A DNA stretch of 64,000 nucleotides from contig JAFZQG010000004.1 of the NCBI GenBank assembly GCA_017550145.1, positions 372,001 to 436,000 of the forward strand, in the 5' to 3' direction. A program made the translations under genes and the position numbers. The stretch comes from Erysipelotrichaceae bacterium (lineage in GTDB: Bacteria; Bacillota_I; Bacilli_A; Erysipelotrichales; Erysipelotrichaceae). Positions 59,054-64,000 of this stretch are shown piece by piece (positions within the stretch are counted from its first letter, which is position 1; every line of letters begins with the position of its first letter). The notes under the pieces were generated by a model, which saw only the letters and a program-made list of their open reading frames with translations, was not told where the DNA came from and did not search any database.

Positions 59054-59446
59054 ATGCAGAGAGTTGTTGATTTCATTAAAGAATGCGGCGTCTATTATCT
59101 GGCAACCATTGAGAATAATGAACCGCGTGTCCGTCCTTTCGGTACGGCTGAAATATTCGAAGGCAAACTGTATATCCAGACCGGTAAGGTCAAGGACTGT
59201 TATAAACAGATAATAGCTAATCCGAATGTGGAACTGTGCTGTTTCAAGGACGGCAGATGGTTAAGATTAAGAGGAAAGCTTATTCCTGATGACAGAGTAG
59301 AAACTAAGAAAGATATGTTAGACAAGAATCCTAATCTGCGCGGCATGTATGATGAGAATGATGATAATACGATCGTACTGTATTTTAAGGATGCTACAGC
59401 TACTTTCTATTCCTTCACCTCAGCTCCGGAAGAAATAAGATTCTAA
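59054..59446 (+). CDS. Pyridoxamine 5'-phosphate oxidase-like flavin-binding protein
   Basis: A 130-residue split-barrel protein: VVDFIKECGVYYLATIENNEPRVRPFGTAEIFEGKLYIQTGKVKDCYKQIIANPNVELC is the PNPOx-like pattern with FMN or F420-type binding. Reaction unknown; such proteins reduce or sense flavins. AAAAGGAG lies before the ATG. Divergent from the TetR gene and within reach of its operator. Confidence 0.85.
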   Translation: MQRVVDFIKECGVYYLATIENNEPRVRPFGTAEIFEGKLYIQTGKVKDCYKQIIANPNVELCCFKDGRWLRLRGKLIPDDRVETKKDMLDKNPNLRGMYDENDDNTIVLYFKDATATFYSFTSAPEEIRF

Positions 59447-59514
59447 AAACTGTCCGAATATTTCCCCAACCTTTCCGGATCATCCTTATATGATGAGATC
59501 AGGAGGGAAAACTG

Positions 59515-59691
59515 ATGAAGAAAGTTGAGAAGATCAGTGAACTTAATATCGGACAGACTATCTATGTGGATGAAGAAGGAAAGAAGGATCCGTATGTGAT
59601 CAGATCACTTGAAAACAAGTTTGTTTCCTATATCGTCGCTACGGACAACAGTTCCCATTCGATCATGAAAGGGATCTGGATCAAATCCTGA
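59515..59691 (+). CDS. Small hypothetical protein (58 residues)
   Basis: ATG at 59515 with a strong AGGAGG nine bases upstream. It reads MKKVEKISELNIGQTIYVDE... to ...SIMKGIWIKS. The strand-rich pattern (TIYVDEEGKKDPYVIRSLENKFVSYIVAT) suggests a small beta-barrel. No homologue is recalled. It is followed by a terminator that also begins the next leader. Confidence 0.65.
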   Translation: MKKVEKISELNIGQTIYVDEEGKKDPYVIRSLENKFVSYIVATDNSSHSIMKGIWIKS

Positions 59692-59697
59692 AACCTG

Positions 59698-59728
59698 AAG
59701 GCTTTGAACTCAGTTCGAAGCCTTTTTT
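59698..59728 (+). terminator. Terminator after the small ORF
   Basis: AAGGCTT (59698-59704) pairs with AAGCCTT (59718-59724), with an inner GAAC/GTTC stem, followed by TTTT. Confidence 0.8.
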
Positions 59729-59772
59729 ACGATACAATATATATAGATAATAAACAGGAGAATTTAATACAT

Positions 59773-60957
59773 ATGAAAGAATTCAGAGATCCTAAAAGCA
59801 ACAGAGTTATTGCGACTGCGGAGATTTCCGATAATTATCTGATCGGTGCAGCTTTAAACGATCAGGCGCAGAATGCCAGAGTTCCTTTTACTTATTCGGT
59901 ATTTGCGATCGACAATAAGAATGGCATCAGTATCTATGCCTTATCGGAGGAAGTGTTCTCGGATTTCCGCAATAAGGCTATGGAGAAAATGTCTCTGATG
60001 ATCAATCCTTCGCAGAAGAAGGATATCAGAGCTCTGCTTCCGGAAAGAGAATATCTCAAACAGTTTGCGGAGAGTATCACTCAGACTTCATTAACGGAAA
60101 AGGGTATTGCGGATCTTCCTGACTACAATACACTCAATATGGATGCTACCACCAAGAGAATGGCTGATTACTACAATAATTTCTTCTATACCGAAACAAT
60201 GGGTGGTATGGAATGTCAGCCTAACAACACTACCTACAAAGGCGTGATGGTCCGCTATTCAGGTATTAAAGACAATAATGCTCTGACGGTTGTGGCCGGT
60301 ATGGATTTCAAAGGTATCGAATACTATTATCCAGGTTCACAGATGCTGATGGGTGGAATGAATTATCTCTTTGGCGGAGCTTTAAACGGTACCACAGGTT
60401 CTCAGGAAGGAACTTCAACAGAATTCGGTAAAGGCAAATGTGACATTATCGAATGGGGTGCCGAAGCCAGATATCTGCTTATTGCGCCTGTTGAGAAGGA
60501 AGATGAGGCTGTCACTGATTTCATGAAGTTCGTCACAACCTACAGACCGACCGATGAGATCATGAATGATTATGAAAACAGAAAGCTGAACGCTCTGAAT
60601 CAGGCTCTTCAGGCCAGCAGAACTTATCAGGCACAGACACAGTTCAATATGGCCAACCTGCAGTACAATCAGGCCAAGCTGACGAATATGCTCGCAAACA
60701 ATTCTGCTTCGATTTCTGCCGGTATCATGGATTCCTGGAATAAGAAGATGGCTTCCGACAGCCGGATTTCACAAGCCAGATCCGAAGCTATCAGAGGTGT
60801 CAATACCTATACGAATAAATACGGCCAGAATGTTGATGTGAGTGTTGCGGCTGATCATGTCTATCAGAACCAGTATGGTGACGTTTATGGTGTATCGGGC
60901 AATGCGATCGATCAGGATGTCTTGACCAGAATCAACTGGACCGAAATAAAGAAATAA
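59773..60957 (+). CDS. Unrecognised protein with Q/N-rich coil
   Basis: About 394 residues from the ATG at 59773 (CAGGAG lies twelve bases upstream); the longer frame to 59704 runs through a terminator. Residues 1-275 form a globular part (KEFRDPKSNRVIATAEISDNYLIGAAL, AGMDFKGIEYYYPG...). Residues 280-330 form a Gln/Asn-rich helical stretch (LNQALQASRTYQAQTQFNMANLQYNQAKLT). The last 50 residues (TNKYGQNVDVSVAADHVYQNQYGDVYGVSG) look like a small repeated beta module with tyrosines. No family recognised; soluble. The reductase gene starts 10 bases after the stop. Confidence 0.65.
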   Translation: MKEFRDPKSNRVIATAEISDNYLIGAALNDQAQNARVPFTYSVFAIDNKNGISIYALSEEVFSDFRNKAMEKMSLMINPSQKKDIRALLPEREYLKQFAESITQTSLTEKGIADLPDYNTLNMDATTKRMADYYNNFFYTETMGGMECQPNNTTYKGVMVRYSGIKDNNALTVVAGMDFKGIEYYYPGSQMLMGGMNYLFGGALNGTTGSQEGTSTEFGKGKCDIIEWGAEARYLLIAPVEKEDEAVTDFMKFVTTYRPTDEIMNDYENRKLNALNQALQASRTYQAQTQFNMANLQYNQAKLTNMLANNSASISAGIMDSWNKKMASDSRISQARSEAIRGVNTYTNKYGQNVDVSVAADHVYQNQYGDVYGVSGNAIDQDVLTRINWTEIKK

Positions 60958-60967
60958 AGGAGCAACC

Positions 60968-62110
60968 ATGGATTTCAGACCTCAGAAGAAACTGGGCTTC
61001 GGAATGATGCGTTTACCGCTCAACGACAAGTCCGATTCGGGAAATGTGAATGTAGATCTCGTATGTCAGATGGTCGATACTTTTATCGAAAGAGGCTTTA
61101 CTTATTTTGATACAGCCTGGATGTATAACTCTTTTAAATCCGAATGTGTCGTCAAGGAAGCTTTAAGTTCAAGACATGATCGAAGTACCTATACTCTGGC
61201 TACCAAGCTTCATGCGGGTTTTATAAACAGTAAGGAAGACCGTGATAAGATCTTTAATGAACAGTTAAGCAAGACCGGTGTTGAGTATTTCGATTATTAT
61301 CTGCTTCACGGCATCGATGAAGGTCTATTAAAGAAGTATGAGGAATATGACTGTTTCAGCTGGATCATCGATAAGAAAGAAAAAGGATTAGTTAAACATA
61401 TCGGTTTCTCTTTCCATGACACTCCGGAATTGCTGGATCAGATCCTGACTAAGCATCCGGAAATGGAATTCGTACAGTTGCAGATAAACTATCTGGACTG
61501 GAACAGCGAATGGATCAGATCGATGGAAAACTACAAGGTGACAGTTCTTCATCAGAAACCTTGTATCGTTATGGAACCGGTAAAAGGCGGAACGCTGGCC
61601 AAAGTTCCTGAAGAAGCAGAAAAACTGTTCAAGGAAGCGGATCCTTCGATGTCGATACCTAGCTGGGCAATCAGATTTGCGGCCTCTTTGGATAATGTCA
61701 TGGTTGTCTTATCTGGTATGTCCGATCTGGAACAGCTGAAAGATAATACTTCATACATGCAGGACTTCAAGCCGCTTAGTGAAGAGGAAGTTGCCTTATG
61801 CGGAAAGGTTGCGGGAATCATCAATTCCCAGATTGCCGTACCATGCACTGCCTGTCACTATTGCACAGAGGGCTGTCCGATGAGTATCTGCATTCCGGAA
61901 TACTTCTCGCTGTATAACGAAGATATGCGGGAGAATCTTGAAGAAAAAGGCTGGACCGTCAATTTCTCCAACTACAGAGCACTGAATAATAAACATGGCA
62001 AAGCATCTGACTGTATCGAATGCGGACAGTGCGAGGGTGTCTGTCCTCAGCATCTTCCGATCATCAAACTGCTGAAAGATGTGGCAGCACATTATGAGCG
62101 AAGTCATTAA
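60968..62110 (+). CDS. Aldo/keto reductase with C-terminal [4Fe-4S] domain
   Basis: A 380-residue protein. The aldo/keto reductase barrel has GFGMMRLPL, FDTAWMYN with the active-site Asp and Tyr, LATKLH (Lys) and YLLHGID (His). The C-terminal 100 residues have CTACHYCTEGCP and CIECGQCEGVCPQ cluster motifs, as in a common anaerobe subgroup. The natural substrate is unknown. AAAGGAG precedes the ATG. Confidence 0.88.
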   Translation: MDFRPQKKLGFGMMRLPLNDKSDSGNVNVDLVCQMVDTFIERGFTYFDTAWMYNSFKSECVVKEALSSRHDRSTYTLATKLHAGFINSKEDRDKIFNEQLSKTGVEYFDYYLLHGIDEGLLKKYEEYDCFSWIIDKKEKGLVKHIGFSFHDTPELLDQILTKHPEMEFVQLQINYLDWNSEWIRSMENYKVTVLHQKPCIVMEPVKGGTLAKVPEEAEKLFKEADPSMSIPSWAIRFAASLDNVMVVLSGMSDLEQLKDNTSYMQDFKPLSEEEVALCGKVAGIINSQIAVPCTACHYCTEGCPMSICIPEYFSLYNEDMRENLEEKGWTVNFSNYRALNNKHGKASDCIECGQCEGVCPQHLPIIKLLKDVAAHYERSH

Positions 62111-62171
62111 ACTTTATTAGAGGTGTCGAAAGAAAGAAATAGTGTTAAAATTGTTTTTGAGGTAGAAGAAA

Positions 62172-62606
62172 ATGAAAATTTTAAAAACAATATTTGGTTT
62201 TTTATCTTCAATATTTGTCCTGGGCGGAGCAGGTGTTTTTGCCTGGCAGTATTTCCGCAATAAACAGCTCTTTGTCGTCTTACTGAACAACTCGATCGTC
62301 AAAGGATCATTAGGTGTCTTACAGAAGATGGGTCTGGCACTGATCGCCATCATCATCGGTCTGATCCTGTTTGCGATCTATATGAAGATCGGCGGCGTTG
62401 TCAGAAGGATCGAAAGAGAAAAGAGAGCAGCCTTGAAGGAACAGCAGAGAGAAAACGAAGCTGTTCAGAGGCAGTTAAGGGAAGAGGCGGAAAACGCCAA
62501 AGCCGAAATTGAACAGGTCAAGAAAGAAAACGAACTTATGAAGATGACCTTTATGAGGAAGAAAGAAGAAGAACCTGAAACAGAAGGAACAGCAGAACAG
62601 GAGTAA
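62172..62606 (+). CDS. Membrane protein with coiled-coil tail
   Basis: A 144-residue protein with two membrane spans (IFGFLSSIFVLGGAGVFAWQYF, MGLALIAIIIGLILFAIYM) and a charged helical tail from about residue 80 (EREKRAALKEQQRENEAVQRQLREEAENAKAEIEQVKKENE) that should form a coiled coil. No family recognised. The terminator overlaps its stop codon. Confidence 0.65.
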   Translation: MKILKTIFGFLSSIFVLGGAGVFAWQYFRNKQLFVVLLNNSIVKGSLGVLQKMGLALIAIIIGLILFAIYMKIGGVVRRIEREKRAALKEQQRENEAVQRQLREEAENAKAEIEQVKKENELMKMTFMRKKEEEPETEGTAEQE

Positions 62607-62616
62607 ATCCTGTTTT
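62596..62616 (+). terminator. Terminator overlapping the end of the coiled-coil gene
   Basis: AACAGGA and TCCTGTT form a 7-bp stem containing the stop codon, followed by TTG. Confidence 0.65.
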
Positions 62617-62652
62617 GTTATACTTAAGATAAATCAGACCATGGAGCTAACT

Positions 62653-63348
62653 ATGATCAAGACAATATTATGGGACGTTGATGGAACACTGCTGGATTTT
62701 CATGCGGCACAGAAGGCGGCAATCAGAAGCCTTTTTAAAGATTTTTCCTTATGTGAATTATCGGACGAAATGATCGAGCACTATTCGCATATCAATGATA
62801 TCTTCTGGGAAAGACTGGAAAGAAACGAGATCAGTAAACAGGAAGTTCTGGTCGGACGTTTTGAACAGTTCTTTGAAGAGATCGGTGTTGATAAGACGAT
62901 AGCTGCAGAGTTCAATGACCGCTATCAGCTGCGGCTTGGTGATACGATCGTTTATCGTGATGACAGTTATGAGATCGTGAAGTCGTTAAAGAATAAAGTT
63001 AAGCAGTATGTCGTATCAAACGGTACGATCGTTTCTCAGACCAAGAAACTGAAAATGTCGGGTTTTGATCAGCTGATGGATGGTATATTCCTGTCTGAAG
63101 CGATCGGGATCGAGAAACCGAATATGGGTTTCTTTGATGCGGTCTTTAATGAACTTGAGAATAAAGACCCAAAAGAGATCATGATCGTCGGCGATTCATT
63201 GACCAGCGATATCCAGGGTGGCATCAATGCGGGTCTGGTGACCTGCTGGTACAATCCAAACAGGAAAGAAAAACCGGATAAATATCAGATCGATTATATA
63301 ATCGATGACCTTCATGAAGTATATGATTTACTGGATAAAAATAACTGA
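62653..63348 (+). CDS. HAD-family phosphatase, YjjG-like
   Basis: About 231 residues from the ATG at 62653, which has GGAG six bases upstream; an in-frame ATG at 62641 contains that site. HAD motifs: DVDGTLLDF (nucleophile Asp), VVSNGT, IGIEKPN (Lys) and IMIVGDSLTSDI. The YjjG group hydrolyses nucleoside monophosphates, often non-canonical pyrimidines. A candidate -10 (TAAGAT) lies at 62625. Confidence 0.85.
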   Translation: MIKTILWDVDGTLLDFHAAQKAAIRSLFKDFSLCELSDEMIEHYSHINDIFWERLERNEISKQEVLVGRFEQFFEEIGVDKTIAAEFNDRYQLRLGDTIVYRDDSYEIVKSLKNKVKQYVVSNGTIVSQTKKLKMSGFDQLMDGIFLSEAIGIEKPNMGFFDAVFNELENKDPKEIMIVGDSLTSDIQGGINAGLVTCWYNPNRKEKPDKYQIDYIIDDLHEVYDLLDKNN

Positions 63349-63420
63349 TTTACCGGTAACCGCAGTCTGTTTTTTGGACAATGTCTGTTGTATAATTTAG
63401 GTATCAGGAGAATAAATAAT

Positions 63421-64000
63421 ATGTTAAGAACTAAAGCTGTAAAACTATCAGTTATTCCGGCAATGGCTTTCAGAGTAAAGCTTGCCAGCGGACCTAGTAT
63501 TACGATCCAGCGTGCTGATTATAAGCAGGCAGGTATTGCCTCGATCAGCCGTACTTCCGGTCAGGCTATTCCGGCGAAAAACATCAATCAGAAGATGTAT
63601 CCGCCTGAGGCTTTTGCGGAAGCTATCGCTTTGACTAACGGCTTGCCATACAGAAGAGACAAGGGTGTTAAAGTCACCAAGGAAATGGTCAAGGAAAAGA
63701 AAGAGAAACCGGTTGAAGAAGTTATTGTCGACAGCAATGAATACCAGATGCTGGTTGATAAATATTCCGATAAGAACGGCAAACTTTCTTATGATCTGAT
63801 CAATAAGGACTTCATCAAATTCGCAAAATCAAGTTCTGTTGTCAGAGATATGGTTGCTGAAAATCAGTCAGCTGCCAAGATCCGCAATTACGTCGTCGGC
63901 AATAAGATAAGAAATGTTGTCGGCAATCAGGATCTTACCGATAAACAGGTCAAGGCTATGGTAGACCTTTTGGATGAAGCTTATCCGAAAGGCGTCTTCA
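63421..64000 (+). CDS. Unrecognised protein, cut by the window edge
   Basis: ATG at 63421 with CAGGAG upstream. At least 193 residues are open to the last base. It starts MLRTKAVKLSVIPAMAFRVKL; residues 90-105 are charged (KEMVKEKKEKPVEEVI), followed by a helical part with KIRNYVVGNKIRNVVGNQDLT. No domain or membrane span is recognised. Codon use matches neighbours, so it looks real. Confidence 0.6.
   Translation, partial: MLRTKAVKLSVIPAMAFRVKLASGPSITIQRADYKQAGIASISRTSGQAIPAKNINQKMYPPEAFAEAIALTNGLPYRRDKGVKVTKEMVKEKKEKPVEEVIVDSNEYQMLVDKYSDKNGKLSYDLINKDFIKFAKSSSVVRDMVAENQSAAKIRNYVVGNKIRNVVGNQDLTDKQVKAMVDLLDEAYPKGVF

Noticed and set aside
1..64000. CRISPR array, insertion sequence, prophage or integrated element
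   Set aside because: No spaced direct repeats, transposase, integrase or terminal repeats were seen anywhere in the window.

Overview
The window reads as chromosomal DNA of an anaerobic, low-to-moderate-GC Firmicute, probably of the Erysipelotrichia or a nearby gut or rumen lineage. The inference rests on LplA/LplB/YtcP-type sugar transport with YesM/YesN control, type III glutamine synthetase, a YjjI/YjjW glycyl-radical pair, Firmicute-style AGGAGG ribosome sites, and short hairpin plus T-run terminators between most transcription units. No rRNA, prophage, insertion sequence or CRISPR array was seen. Two tRNA genes are present.

1-19,720 is a carbohydrate locus. It holds the 3' part of a sucrose phosphorylase, a lipoprotein sugar-binding protein, a YesM/YesN two-component system, two permeases, a YesL-like protein and an MsmK/UgpC-type ATPase: a complete CUT1 importer with its regulator. 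Threaded through it are six probable esterases, deacetylases or beta-lactamase-fold hydrolases, none with a signal peptide. This suggests that acylated sugars or oligosaccharides are imported and deacylated in the cytoplasm before phosphorolysis.

19,720-34,040 is a mixed region. It has a structured non-coding interval with two micro-ORFs, a GH25 lysozyme, an EAL phosphodiesterase, a macro-domain/VWA pair, two diverged members of an unrecognised protein family, GNAT and Fic proteins, type III glutamine synthetase, a YfcE phosphodiesterase followed by tRNA-Ser, and an SdpR/SdpI-like operon with a 40-bp near-perfect palindrome over its promoter.

34,040-49,620 is mainly metabolism and envelope: a FucO-like alcohol dehydrogenase, C69 dipeptidase, YjjI/YjjW, an ECF transporter S component followed by a 12-codon ORF with its own signals, a hydrolase fused to a membrane domain, a Big_2/InlB-repeat lipoprotein, a DMT exporter, a HicAB toxin-antitoxin module, a DUF3267/flavodoxin pair and MurQ.

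49,635-53,350 is a visibly AT-richer pair: a Rad50/YhaN-like ATPase and its SbcD/YhaO-like nuclease partner. 53,400-64,000 carries another metallophosphoesterase, tRNA-Pro, a hydrolase, a GGDEF cyclase, adenosine deaminase, a CPBP protease with a TetR regulator and its operator, a PNPOx-like protein, a [4Fe-4S] aldo/keto reductase, a YjjG-like HAD phosphatase and several unrecognised proteins, the last running off the end.

The most interesting points are the unexplained interval at about 19.8-20.1 kb, the 12-codon peptide unit at 40.7 kb, the paralogous unknown family, the recurrent start codons sitting 0-7 nt after a predicted transcription start, and the palindromic operators of sdpR, hicAB and tetR. 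All calls come from reading the sequence; no database search was run.
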